Positions 1 through 6,162 are shown, numbered from the stretch's first letter. The stretch: 9,425 nucleotides of DNA from SCUN01 sp964343975 (GCA_964343975.1 CAYFLU010000129.1:1-9425); one strand, 5' to 3'. A program made the numbers and translations. The notes: generated by a model not told the origin, from the letters alone.

Positions 1-204
1 TCGCCGTACAACACCTACAAATACCCGGGCCTGCCGCCTGGGCCGATCGCGTCACCCGGCAAGGCATCGCTCGACGCCGCCCGCCATCCCACCGCGTCGA
101 AGTATCTGTATTTCGTGAGCCGCAACGACGGCACGCACATCTTCGCGACCAACCTCGCCGATCACCAGAAGAACGTGCGCGAGTTCCAGCAGAAGCGCCG
201 CTAA
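1..204 (+). CDS. mltG: Endolytic murein transglycosylase MltG, C-terminal fragment
   Basis: The window opens inside this gene. 67 codons plus a TAA stop are present in frame from base 1, and the 5' part lies outside. The visible tail starts SPYNTYKYPGLPPGPIASPG, the family signature near the end of the YceG/MltG domain, and continues with KYLYFV, a G-THIF segment and a short basic tail (QQKRR). MltG is an inner-membrane lytic transglycosylase that cuts nascent peptidoglycan glycan strands and is thought to end their elongation. The catalytic glutamate would be upstream and cannot be checked. The gene is convergent with nadK, and the two stop codons interlock (TAA at 202-204, nadK TAG at 201-203 on the other strand). 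No terminator hairpin lies between them. The family call is strong; function rests on family knowledge. Confidence 0.93.
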   Translation, partial: SPYNTYKYPGLPPGPIASPGKASLDAARHPTASKYLYFVSRNDGTHIFATNLADHQKNVREFQQKRR

Positions 205-1019
205 CCCCAGCGCAGCTTTTCGCGCAGCATGTCGAAGTGGCTGCGCGACGTCACCCGCAGCAACGACACGACTCGCGGTGAGCGGGTGACGATGATCGCG
301 TCGCCCGGTTCGAGCGGCACGCCGAACTGCCCGTCGAACGTCGACACGATGTCTTCGCGTGGATCAATCAAGGGACGCAGCACCACCGTCGCCGTGGCCG
401 GCAGCACCACCGGGCGATGGCTGAGCGCGTGCGGGGCAATCGGCGTGAGCACCATCGCGTCGACCGAGGGCAGCAGGATCGGTCCGCCGGCCGAGAGGTT
501 GTAGGCCGTCGAGCCGGTGGCCGTGGCGACGATCACGCCGTCGGCCTTTACTTGCGTGACTGCCTGATCGTCGACCGTGACGTCCACTTCGATCATGCGC
601 GACAGCGCGCCGCGCGTGACCACGATGTCGTTCAGGGCGAGCCGCTCGGCGATGATCTGGCCGCCGCGCAGGACTTTGCCGCACAGCAGCATGCGCGTTT
701 CGCGGCGTGTGCGGCCGTCGCACACCGCCTGCAGCGCCTCGGTCATTTCCGCGCGCCCGACTTCCGTCAGAAAACCAAGGTGGCCAAGGTTGATGCCAAG
801 CACCGGCGTGTCGAGCCCGGCCTTCGCGAGCGCATGGGCCACACCGAGCAGCGTGCCGTCGCCGCCGAACGCGATCACCACGTCCAGCCCCGCCAGCGCG
901 TCGTCTTTCGTGAGCGGCACGGCGGTGGCGCCGTGCGCGGTCAGCCACGCGGCCGCATCCGTCCGCGCGGCAAGCGCGGCCGCATTTCCTTCGCGGCTGA
1001 TCAGGCCAATCCGAGGCAC
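201..1019 (-). CDS. nadK: NAD kinase
   Basis: A 272-residue protein of normal length for bacterial NAD kinase, which phosphorylates NAD+ to NADP+ in the cytoplasm. Motifs in order: GGDGT at 52-56 (contains the catalytic Asp and contacts phosphate), GINLGHLGFL at 75-84, LND at 129-131, ADGVIVATATGSTAY around 159-173 continuing to SAGGP at about 180, and HALSHRP at 197-203. All belong to the NAD-kinase/diacylglycerol-kinase-like fold. The start is GTG at 1019, inside the end of tlyA and overlapping it by 19 bp. A GGGAG Shine-Dalgarno at 1028-1032, 8 nt upstream, supports this start. It is the last gene of the minus-strand operon, and its stop interlocks with the convergent mltG stop. Nothing looks damaged. 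Confidence 0.96.
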   Translation of the reverse strand: MPRIGLISREGNAAALAARTDAAAWLTAHGATAVPLTKDDALAGLDVVIAFGGDGTLLGVAHALAKAGLDTPVLGINLGHLGFLTEVGRAEMTEALQAVCDGRTRRETRMLLCGKVLRGGQIIAERLALNDIVVTRGALSRMIEVDVTVDDQAVTQVKADGVIVATATGSTAYNLSAGGPILLPSVDAMVLTPIAPHALSHRPVVLPATATVVLRPLIDPREDIVSTFDGQFGVPLEPGDAIIVTRSPRVVSLLRVTSRSHFDMLREKLRWG

Positions 1020-1744
1020 AGCAGAAACTCCCGATTGCCTTCGGCGCCCTCGATGGGCGAGGGCTCCAAGCCGAGGCGCTTCAATCCTACCGCGCCGGCC
1101 GCGGCCGTGACCTCGTCGATCACGCGCGCGTGAATCGCCGGATCCCGCACGATCCCGCCCTTGCCCACATCGTCGCGCCCGGCCTCGAATTGCGGCTTCA
1201 CGAGCGCCACCACGCGCCCGGTCCGCGCGAGGAGCGGCGGCACGACTGGCAGGATGTGTGCGAGTGAGATGAACGACACATCGATCGTGACGATGTCGAA
1301 AGTGCGCGCGTCTTCGGGGAGATCGGCCGGCGTGAGGTAGCGCGCATTCACGCCCTCGCGCACGACCACGCGCGGGTCGCTGCGCAGCTTCCAGTCGATC
1401 TGGTTATGGCCGACGTCGATCGCGATGACGCGCGCGGCGCCGTGGTGGAGGAGGACGTCCGTGAATCCGCCAGTCGAGGCGCCGATGTCGAGTGCGAGCG
1501 CGCCGGTCACATCGATCGCGAATGCCTCGAGCGCGCGGACGAGCTTGAGGCCGCCGCGGCTGACCCACGGATGATCCGGCGTCTTCAGCGTCACCACCGC
1601 ATCGTCATCGACTTGAGCGCCGGCTTTCGTGGCGGCCGCGCCGTTGACGGTGACCTGATTGGCGAGGATGAGCGCCTGCGCGCGTTCGCGTGACGCGGCG
1701 AGGCCGCGTGCGACCACGAGCTGATCGAGGCGCATGCGGGCCAC
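1001..1744 (-). CDS. tlyA: TlyA-family RNA methyltransferase (S4 domain + FtsJ-like)
   Basis: 247 residues. An S4 RNA-binding domain at about 5-50 (RLDQLVVARGLAASRERAQ..., then VTVNG) is followed by an FtsJ/RrmJ-type SAM methyltransferase domain. The SAM motif DIGASTGGFTD is at 86-96. Other family blocks are VSRGGLKL at 61-68, IDVSFISL from 154, LVKPQFEAGR at 181-190 and VGKGGIVRD at 193-201. Candidate catalytic K-D-K-E residues are K67, D155, K183 and E239, by correspondence with mycobacterial TlyA. TlyA enzymes 2'-O-methylate cytidines in ribosomal RNA (16S and/or 23S). The older 'hemolysin A' label is not supported by the domain content. The start taken is GTG at 1744, because GGAAGAG at 1755-1761 sits 10 nt upstream; an ATG three codons in (1735) is the alternative. 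It lies 6 bp after ispA and overlaps nadK. Confidence 0.94.
   Translation of the reverse strand: MARMRLDQLVVARGLAASRERAQALILANQVTVNGAAATKAGAQVDDDAVVTLKTPDHPWVSRGGLKLVRALEAFAIDVTGALALDIGASTGGFTDVLLHHGAARVIAIDVGHNQIDWKLRSDPRVVVREGVNARYLTPADLPEDARTFDIVTIDVSFISLAHILPVVPPLLARTGRVVALVKPQFEAGRDDVGKGGIVRDPAIHARVIDEVTAAAGAVGLKRLGLEPSPIEGAEGNREFLLCLGLA
1028..1032 (-). promoter_or_regulatory. Ribosome binding site for nadK inside tlyA
   Basis: GGGAG on the minus strand, 8 nt before the GTG at 1019. It lies within the last codons of tlyA and fixes the nadK start at a GTG that overlaps the upstream gene by 19 bp. This arrangement suggests translational coupling. Confidence 0.6.
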
Positions 1745-1750
1745 GCGGGT

Positions 1751-2677
1751 TCAGCTCTTCCGGCGCACGGTGAAGTCGGCCAGATCGGGCAGCAGACCGC
1801 CGATGTGGACGTCGGCGAGCGCCTGCTTCGCGCGCGCGATGCACGCGTCGGCGAGGCGCTTCGACTCGTCGAGGCCGTAGAGCGACGGATACGTCGGCTT
1901 GCCGTCGGCGGCGTCCTTGCCGACCGTCTTGCCGAGCGCTTCGTTCGAGCTTTCCACGTCGAGGATGTCATCGACGATCTGGAACGCGAGTCCGAGGTCG
2001 GCGGCGTAGCGGTCGATCGCGTCGATGGTGCGGTCGTCGGCGCCGGCCATGATGGCGCCGAGCGCGGCCGCGGCGCGCAGCAGCGCGCCCGTCTTGCGCG
2101 CGTGCATGTCTTTCAGCGTGTCGGCGGTCATCGCCACGGCCGGGTAGCTCTTCACCTTGCCGGCCGCAATCAGATCAACCGCTTGTCCGCCCACCATGCC
2201 GTGGGCGCCGGCCGCGCGCGCCAAGACGGCCACGGCCTTCAATCGGCGCGGGGCGAGGTCGGCGTGATCGGGCGCCGTCGACAGGAGCAGGAACGCGTGG
2301 GTGAGCAGGCCGTCGCCGGCGAGCACCGCCATGCCGTCGCCATGGATGACGTGCGTCGTCGGTCGTCCGCGGCGCAGCGTGTCGTCGTCCATGGCGGGCA
2401 GATCGTCGTGCACGAGCGAGTACGAGTGGATGTATTCGAGCGCGAGCGCCGCCGGCATGGCGAGCGTGCGTGCCGTGTCGAGCGCGGTGCCGTCGCGGAG
2501 CGCCACCGCTTCCGCGGTGGCCAGCGTGAGACACGGACGGAGGCGCTTGCCGCCGCCCATGAGGCCGTAGCGCATCGCGTCGACGATCGGCGCCGGTGCG
2601 TCGGCCGGCAGGGCGGTGTCGAGCGCGGCCTCGACGCGCTGACGCAGGTCGTCGAGCGATGTCACAGCCGGCGCCAC
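1751..2677 (-). CDS. ispA: Farnesyl diphosphate synthase (polyprenyl synthetase family)
   Basis: A 308-residue trans-isoprenyl diphosphate synthase that condenses IPP onto DMAPP/GPP to give FPP, the precursor of undecaprenyl phosphate and quinone side chains. Motifs: GGGKRLRP at 41-48, first Asp-rich motif DDLPAMDDD at 91-99, GGQAVDL at 163-169, second Asp-rich motif DDILD at 236-240, and KTVGKDAADGKPTYPSLYG at 250-268. Tyr86, five residues before the first Asp-rich motif, together with the two extra residues inside that motif (DDLPAMD), is the pattern of bacterial type II FPP synthases. This favours a C15 product over geranylgeranyl diphosphate; the chain length is inferred. The start is GTG at 2677, fixed by an excellent AAGGAG Shine-Dalgarno 7 nt upstream. 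The gene begins 4 bp after xseB and ends 6 bp before tlyA. Confidence 0.95.
   Translation of the reverse strand: MAPAVTSLDDLRQRVEAALDTALPADAPAPIVDAMRYGLMGGGKRLRPCLTLATAEAVALRDGTALDTARTLAMPAALALEYIHSYSLVHDDLPAMDDDTLRRGRPTTHVIHGDGMAVLAGDGLLTHAFLLLSTAPDHADLAPRRLKAVAVLARAAGAHGMVGGQAVDLIAAGKVKSYPAVAMTADTLKDMHARKTGALLRAAAALGAIMAGADDRTIDAIDRYAADLGLAFQIVDDILDVESSNEALGKTVGKDAADGKPTYPSLYGLDESKRLADACIARAKQALADVHIGGLLPDLADFTVRRKS
1755..1761 (-). promoter_or_regulatory. Ribosome binding site for tlyA
   Basis: GGAAGAG on the minus strand, within the last codons of ispA. It is 10 nt from the GTG at 1744 and 19 nt from the alternative ATG at 1735, so it favours the GTG start. Confidence 0.5.
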
Positions 2678-2681
2678 GCGC

Positions 2682-2930
2682 CTACTCCTTGTCGGCGAGC
2701 GAGGCGGCGTCCTTGAGGTCGCCGCGTTCGGTGAGCACTTCGATGCGGCGCTGCGCTTCGCCGAGCTGCGCGTGGCAGAACCGCGAGAGCTCGACGCCGC
2801 GCTCGAAGAGCGCGAGCGACTTGTCGAGCGCCAGATCGCCGTCTTCGAGCTGCTTCACGATCTTCTCGAGCTCGGCGATCGCGCTTTCGAAGTCCTTGAT
2901 GGACGTTTCCTTGTCCTTCTCTTTCGTCAT
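2682..2930 (-). CDS. xseB: Exonuclease VII small subunit
   Basis: 82 residues, the usual length for XseB. It is a small, largely helical and highly charged protein: IKDFESAIAELEKIVKQLED at 11-30 is the family signature, followed by GDLALDKSLALFERGVEL at 31-48 and a second helix containing FCHAQLGEAQRRIEVL. Several XseB subunits wrap the XseA coiled coil to form exonuclease VII, which degrades single-stranded DNA to oligonucleotides in both directions without needing metal ions. The start is the ATG at 2930, which overlaps the xseA TGA (ATGA, 2927-2930); a purine-rich GGAAGAG lies shortly upstream. The same frame is open to a start at 3047, but those extra 39 residues lie inside xseA and do not resemble XseB. 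Keeping both subunits adjacent and overlapping fits stoichiometric synthesis. Confidence 0.95.
   Translation of the reverse strand: MTKEKDKETSIKDFESAIAELEKIVKQLEDGDLALDKSLALFERGVELSRFCHAQLGEAQRRIEVLTERGDLKDAASLADKE
2685..2690 (-). promoter_or_regulatory. Ribosome binding site for ispA
   Basis: AAGGAG on the minus strand within the last codons of xseB, 7 nt before the GTG at 2677. It decides for this GTG over the second GTG four codons further in. Confidence 0.75.
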
Positions 2931-4336
2931 GAGTTCTCTTCCACCCGGCAGGCGATCTCGCCCTCGGCGAGCGTGACACGCACGCGGTCGCCGGGCGCCG
3001 TCGCGGCGGCCGATCGAATGATACCGGTGCGGGCGTCGTTCCAACAAAGCGCGTAGCCGCGGCCGAGCACGGCGAGAGGGCTGAGCGCATGGAGCCGTCC
3101 GGCGAGTTCGCGGGCGCGGGACTCTTTCGCGAGCGCGCGCACTTCAATCAGCTGCTGCAACCGGCCCTGGGCGCGGACGATGCGCGTGCGGAGGTCGCCG
3201 GTGATGCGTCGGAGATCGCGCTGTTCGAGGCGGCGGCGGAGCGCATCGAAGCGCTGCCCGGCCTCCGCCAGGCGGTCGATCGCGGCCGCTTCGAGGCGGA
3301 AGCCGAGTTCCTGCGTGTCGCGGTCGCGCATGACCACGCGCGCCGGCCACTGCAACAGGCGCGTGTCGAGCCGGCCCGTGAACGCGCGGCGGCGCTCGAT
3401 CTGCGCCTGCGCGACGAGTGCGAGCCGGCGCTCCGCGTGGCGGATGCGCGTGCGGAAGTTGTCGGCGCGATCGACGACGATCTCGGCCGCGTTCGAGGGT
3501 GTGGCCGCGCGCACGTCGGCGACGAAGTCGGCGATCGTGAAGTCGACCTCATGGCCGACCGCGGAGATCACGGGCACGGGGCAGGCGGCGATCGCGCGCG
3601 CCAGCTTCTCGTCGTTGAACGCCCACAGGTCTTCGGCCGAGCCGCCGCCGCGGCCGATGATCACGACGTCGATCTCGGGCACACGCACGATGGCCGTGAG
3701 CGCGCGGATCAGGTCGGCCGCCGCGCCGTCGCCCTGCACCTTCGACGGACGGATGACGATGCGCGCGTCGGGATGCCGCTGCGTGAGCACGCGCACGATG
3801 TCGCGCACGGCGGCGCCGTCGAGCGAGGTCACGACGCCGATGCGGCGCGGGAGCACGGGCAAGGGGCGCTTGCGCGCCGCATCGAACAGGCCTTCGCTCT
3901 GCAGCTGGCGTTTGAGCTGCTCGAAGGCAATCTGCAGCGCGCCGGCGCCGGCCGGTTCGAACGCGTCGGCGATGAGCTGGTAGTCGCCCTTCTGCTCGTA
4001 CACGCTCAGGCGGCCGCGCGCGATCACGCGCATGCCGTCTTCCGGACGGAACTTGAGGCGCTGCACCGTGGTGCGGAACATCACGCCGCGCAACTGCGCG
4101 CGGTCGTCCTTGAGGCTGAAGTAGAGGTGGCCCGAGCTCCACTGCTTGCAGTTGGAGAGCTCGCCTTCGACGAGCACGCTGCCGAAGTCGGATTCGAGCT
4201 GCTGCTTGATGCGGGCTGTGAGCTCGCTGACGCTCAACGGCGCGCGCGGGGCCGGCGGTTTCGGCGGCGCGGGACGACGCGCAGGCGGCCGATCGTCGAA
4301 GTCGTCGAACGGCAGCACGTGCCAGTCGTCGTTCAT
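2927..4336 (-). CDS. xseA: Exonuclease VII large subunit
   Basis: 469 residues, close to the usual 400-460 plus a short N-terminal extension. Residues 1-33 are an Asp-rich then Pro/Arg-rich, probably disordered tail. An OB-fold ssDNA-binding domain follows at about 34-130 (LSVSELTARIKQQLE, VEGELSNCKQWSSGHLYFSL, GRLSVYEQKGDYQL). The catalytic domain from about 158 carries RRIGVVTSLDGAAVRDI, the hallmark IIGRGGGSAEDLWAFN at 226-241 and ISAVGHEVDFTIADFVAD at 257-274. The C-terminal third is a long charged helical region that would bind XseB, followed by a small barrel-like end (LGRGYALCW). Start ATG at 4336; no longer start exists in frame. The nearest Shine-Dalgarno-like AGGAGG is 15 nt upstream, inside ymdB, which is unusually far; translation may instead be coupled to ymdB, whose stop is 4 bp away. 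Confidence 0.96.
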   Translation of the reverse strand: MNDDWHVLPFDDFDDRPPARRPAPPKPPAPRAPLSVSELTARIKQQLESDFGSVLVEGELSNCKQWSSGHLYFSLKDDRAQLRGVMFRTTVQRLKFRPEDGMRVIARGRLSVYEQKGDYQLIADAFEPAGAGALQIAFEQLKRQLQSEGLFDAARKRPLPVLPRRIGVVTSLDGAAVRDIVRVLTQRHPDARIVIRPSKVQGDGAAADLIRALTAIVRVPEIDVVIIGRGGGSAEDLWAFNDEKLARAIAACPVPVISAVGHEVDFTIADFVADVRAATPSNAAEIVVDRADNFRTRIRHAERRLALVAQAQIERRRAFTGRLDTRLLQWPARVVMRDRDTQELGFRLEAAAIDRLAEAGQRFDALRRRLEQRDLRRITGDLRTRIVRAQGRLQQLIEVRALAKESRARELAGRLHALSPLAVLGRGYALCWNDARTGIIRSAAATAPGDRVRVTLAEGEIACRVEENS

Positions 4337-4340
4337 CGGA

Positions 4341-5162
4341 CTAGCGGCCGCCCTCCTGGGCGATCACGGCGTCGAGGTCCTTCGCCGAGAGGCTGAGGCG
4401 GCGAATCGCGAGCGCGCGGCCCGTGCTCTCGTCGGCGTCGACGATCACGCCGTTCAAGCGCGGATTGTCCTTCGCCGTTTCGAAGCGCTGCGGCATGCCG
4501 GTGAGGAAGCGCGTGACGATTGCGTGCCGCTCGACACCGATGACCCCATCGTGCGGGCCCGTCATGCCGACGTCGGTGATGTAGGCCGTGCCCTGCAGGA
4601 GCAGCCGTTCATCCGCCGTCTGCACGTGTGTGTGCGTGCCCACGACGACCGTGGCGCGTCCGTCGAGGTGCCAGCCCATCGCGACTTTTTCGGACGTGGC
4701 CTCGGCATGGAAATCGACGAACACGATCGAGGCGTCCTTCTTGACCTTCTCGATCTCGGCGAGTGCGATGCGGAACGGATCTTCGATCGCGTGCATGAAG
4801 ACGCGGCCCATGAGGTTCACGACGCCGACGTTCACGCCGTTGGCCGCGCGCGTCACGTAGTGGCCCGCGCCGGGCGCGCCCGGCGGCAGATTGGCGGGTC
4901 GCAACAGGCGCGACTCCTGCGCGAAGAACGGCAGGATCTCTTTTTTGTCGAAGGTGTGATTGCCGCCGGTCATCACGTGCACGCCGGCGTCCAGAAATTC
5001 ATTCGCGATCTCGGGCGTGACGCCGAAGCCCGCGGCGGAGTTCTCGACGTTCGCGATGACGCAGTCGAGGCTGTGCGCGCGCACGAGCGACTTGAGCCCG
5101 CGCAGCACCAGGTCGCGGCCGGGGCGGCCGACGATGTCGCCGATGAAGAGGAGGCGGGTCAT
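4341..5162 (-). CDS. ymdB: YmdB-family metallophosphoesterase
   Basis: A 273-residue calcineurin-like phosphoesterase of the YmdB type (TIGR00282-like). The dinuclear-metal ligands of Bacillus YmdB have clear counterparts: D9 (FIGDIVGRPG), E40 and N41 (NVEN at 38-41), N68 and H69 (GGNHTFDKKE), H152 (VDFHAEATSEK), and H177 and H179 (GTHTHVQTADE). Bacillus subtilis YmdB hydrolyses 2',3'-cyclic nucleotides and affects biofilm and motility decisions. Whether the substrate or role is the same here is unknown, and the exact reaction should be treated as open. Start ATG at 5162 with GGAG 5 nt upstream; it overlaps the hsp20-A stop as ATGA (5159-5162). It sits 4 bp before xseA. The neighbouring exonuclease suggests a loose nucleic-acid-metabolism theme, but no direct link is shown. 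Confidence 0.92.
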   Translation of the reverse strand: MTRLLFIGDIVGRPGRDLVLRGLKSLVRAHSLDCVIANVENSAAGFGVTPEIANEFLDAGVHVMTGGNHTFDKKEILPFFAQESRLLRPANLPPGAPGAGHYVTRAANGVNVGVVNLMGRVFMHAIEDPFRIALAEIEKVKKDASIVFVDFHAEATSEKVAMGWHLDGRATVVVGTHTHVQTADERLLLQGTAYITDVGMTGPHDGVIGVERHAIVTRFLTGMPQRFETAKDNPRLNGVIVDADESTGRALAIRRLSLSAKDLDAVIAQEGGR

Positions 5163-5584
5163 GCCGTCTCCACGTCGATGCGGATCAGGCGGCCGCGACG
5201 ATCTTCGATGCGGGGGAGCACGATGCGCAGGATGCCGGCCTCGAGAATGGCCTTCGCGCGGCTGGCGTCGAACGCGCCGGCCACACGCACCGCGCGCGCG
5301 AAGCGCCCGTAGCTGCGCTCGGCGAGATGAAAGCGCGCATCGCCGGTGCTCGCCGGCGGCAACTTGGGGCCGACCACGAGCACGGAGTCGCGACGAATGG
5401 CGACGCGCAGCGAGGCGGGCGCGAGACCGGGCAGGTCCACGACGACTTCCGTGGCGTCGGTTGTTTCAACGATGTCGAGGGCAGGACGGCACTCGCCGCT
5501 TGATTGCGCGGCGCCGGGCACGTCCCGATCCAGTTCTTCCAGAAGCCGACGGGCGTCGTCGGCCAGCAGTCGAGCGTCAGTCAC
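5159..5584 (-). CDS. Small heat-shock protein, Hsp20/alpha-crystallin family (copy A)
   Basis: 141 residues. A short polar N-terminal arm (1-33, helical RLLADDARRLLEELDRD) precedes an alpha-crystallin domain from about 34 to 125: PALDIVETTDATEVVVDLPG at 34-53, SYGRFARAVRV at 91-101 and the conserved A-x4-G-[IV]-L block AILEAGILRIVLP at 112-124. A C-terminal I-x-I motif (IRI, 134-136) is the usual oligomer-docking element. sHSPs are ATP-independent holdases that form dynamic oligomers. This copy is Arg-rich and clearly diverged from copy B; it lacks copy B's aromatic N-terminal arm. The start is GTG at 5584, because an in-frame stop lies three codons upstream. No good Shine-Dalgarno precedes it (only AGG), so it may be leaderless or weakly translated. 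It is the first gene of the minus-strand operon and is translationally coupled to ymdB. Confidence 0.9.
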   Translation of the reverse strand: MTDARLLADDARRLLEELDRDVPGAAQSSGECRPALDIVETTDATEVVVDLPGLAPASLRVAIRRDSVLVVGPKLPPASTGDARFHLAERSYGRFARAVRVAGAFDASRAKAILEAGILRIVLPRIEDRRGRLIRIDVETA

Positions 5585-5589
5585 GGATA

Positions 5590-5604
5590 CCTATAAAGAT
5601 GATA
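5590..5604 (-). promoter_or_regulatory. Candidate -10 elements for hsp20-A operon
   Basis: On the minus strand two -10-like hexamers precede the GTG at 5584: TATCAT at 5604-5599 (5 of 6 to TATAAT) and TATAGG at 5595-5590 (4 of 6). The first would give a leader of about 8 nt. The second would place the transcription start almost on the GTG. Neither has a good -35. A very short or absent leader would fit the lack of a Shine-Dalgarno. Confidence 0.3.
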
Positions 5605-5618
5605 GCCCGTCGGTGTTG

Positions 5619-5637
5619 GTCTAAATATGAGTCTAAA
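5619..5637. repeat. Direct repeat GTCTAAA with 12-bp period in hsp20 promoter region
   Basis: GTCTAAA occurs at 5619-5625 and again at 5631-5637, separated by 5 nt. A third CTAA lies at 5641-5644 but is off-phase. The pair lies between the two divergent promoter candidates, where a regulator or UP-element contact could act. No known operator is recognised. Confidence 0.4.
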
Positions 5638-5655
5638 ACACTAATAAAATATGCG

Positions 5656-5687
5656 TTGACACGACTCGCGTACTTCGCGAATATGAA
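5656..5687 (+). promoter_or_regulatory. Candidate sigma-70-type promoter for hsp20-B
   Basis: A perfect -35 consensus TTGACA is at 5656-5661. The best -10-like hexamer is TATGAA at 5682-5687 (4 of 6), but the spacer is then 20 nt, longer than the ideal 17. Closer windows (17-18 nt) give only 3 of 6. The DNA upstream (5621-5655) is very A/T-rich and could act as an UP element. Transcription would start near 5694, leaving a short leader before the ATG at 5720. The -35 is convincing and the -10 uncertain. Confidence 0.5.
5666..5680. repeat. Inverted repeat within the hsp20-B promoter spacer
   Basis: TCGCG (5666-5670), TACTT, CGCGA (5676-5680): a perfect 5-bp inverted repeat with a 5-nt centre, lying between the -35 and the presumed -10. 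A repressor bound there would block RNA polymerase. It is short and CG-rich and so could be chance in this genome, although it stands in an otherwise AT-rich stretch. Confidence 0.35.
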
Positions 5688-5702
5688 TTCACACTCGTTC
5701 CC

Positions 5703-5709
5703 AAGGAGG
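5703..5709 (+). promoter_or_regulatory. Strong ribosome binding site for hsp20-B
   Basis: AAGGAGG, a near-perfect anti-16S match, 10 nt before the ATG at 5720. It is the strongest Shine-Dalgarno in the window and suggests high expression of hsp20-B, in contrast with hsp20-A, which has almost none. Confidence 0.8.
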
Positions 5710-5719
5710 ACACACCGTT

Positions 5720-6157
5720 ATGACCATCACCCGTTGGACCCCCATTCACGATCTCGCTGCTGTCGAAGTGGACCGCCTGAACCGCATGTTCAGCGCCGTC
5801 TTTGGCAATGAGCCGTTGGCGACCGGCTCCTGGACGCCCGCCGTGGACATCTACGAAGCGCCGAATCACGACCTCGTCGTGAAGGCCGAACTGCCGGCCA
5901 TGAAGAAGGAAGACATCAAGGTGACGGTGGAGCAGAACGTGCTGACCATCGAGGGCGAGCGGAAGTTCGAATCCGAGGTCTCGCGTGACCAGTTCCATCG
6001 TCTCGAGCGCGGCTACGGCGCGTTCCGCCGCAGCTTCACGCTCCCGTCGACGCTCGACGCGTCGCGCGTCTCGGCCAGCTATGTGGACGGGGTGCTCACG
6101 GTGACCCTGCCGCAGCGGGCCGAAGCCAAGCCCCGGCAGATTGAGGTCAATGGATAA
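5720..6157 (+). CDS. Small heat-shock protein, Hsp20/alpha-crystallin family (copy B)
   Basis: A 145-residue typical bacterial class A-like sHSP. The N-terminal arm (1-38) has the common RWTPIHDL opening and the VDRLNRMFSAVFG helix. The alpha-crystallin domain spans about 39-132: WTPAVDIYEAPNHDLVVKAE at 38-57, LPAMKKEDIKVTVEQNVLTIEGE at 58-80, the HRLERGYGAFRRSFTLP segment at 93-109 and the A-x4-GVL block (ASYVDGVLTVTLP, 119-131). The C-terminal IEV at 141-143 is an I-x-V oligomerisation motif. It is a cytoplasmic ATP-independent holdase that keeps unfolding proteins soluble for Hsp70/ClpB. The start ATG has a strong Shine-Dalgarno and a candidate promoter upstream. It is divergent from hsp20-A and followed by the repeat/hairpin element before rpoZ. 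Confidence 0.97.
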   Translation: MTITRWTPIHDLAAVEVDRLNRMFSAVFGNEPLATGSWTPAVDIYEAPNHDLVVKAELPAMKKEDIKVTVEQNVLTIEGERKFESEVSRDQFHRLERGYGAFRRSFTLPSTLDASRVSASYVDGVLTVTLPQRAEAKPRQIEVNG

Positions 6158-6162
6158 CTAGA

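Larger units (their letters stand above)
5585..5719. promoter_or_regulatory. Shared divergent promoter region between the two hsp20 genes
   Basis: 135 bp between the divergent start codons, markedly AT-rich compared with the GC-rich coding DNA on both sides, as expected for a control region. It holds the separately listed promoter candidates, a direct repeat and an inverted repeat. No CIRCE inverted repeat (GAGTGCTAA type) and no HspR HAIR element are visible by eye, so the heat-shock regulator, if any, is not one of those two with a consensus site. Confidence 0.75.

Noticed and set aside
1001..1744. Annotation of tlyA as a hemolysin
   Set aside because: The domain content (S4 plus FtsJ methyltransferase with SAM motif) supports an RNA 2'-O-methyltransferase; no toxin feature is visible.
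2931..3047. Longer xseB start at 3047
   Set aside because: The extra 39 residues overlap xseA coding sequence and do not match XseB. The ATG at 2930 gives the normal 82-residue protein with an ATGA overlap and a ribosome binding site.
3089..4396. A 435-codon plus-strand frame opposite xseA
   Set aside because: It lies fully antisense to a well-supported xseA, has low-complexity Arg/Ala/Asp-rich composition and no recognisable motif; typical of high-GC shadow frames.
5585..5719. CIRCE or HspR/HAIR heat-shock operators
   Set aside because: I looked for TTAGCACTC/GAGTGCTAA and CTTGAGT/ACTCAAG style arms and found none in the region.
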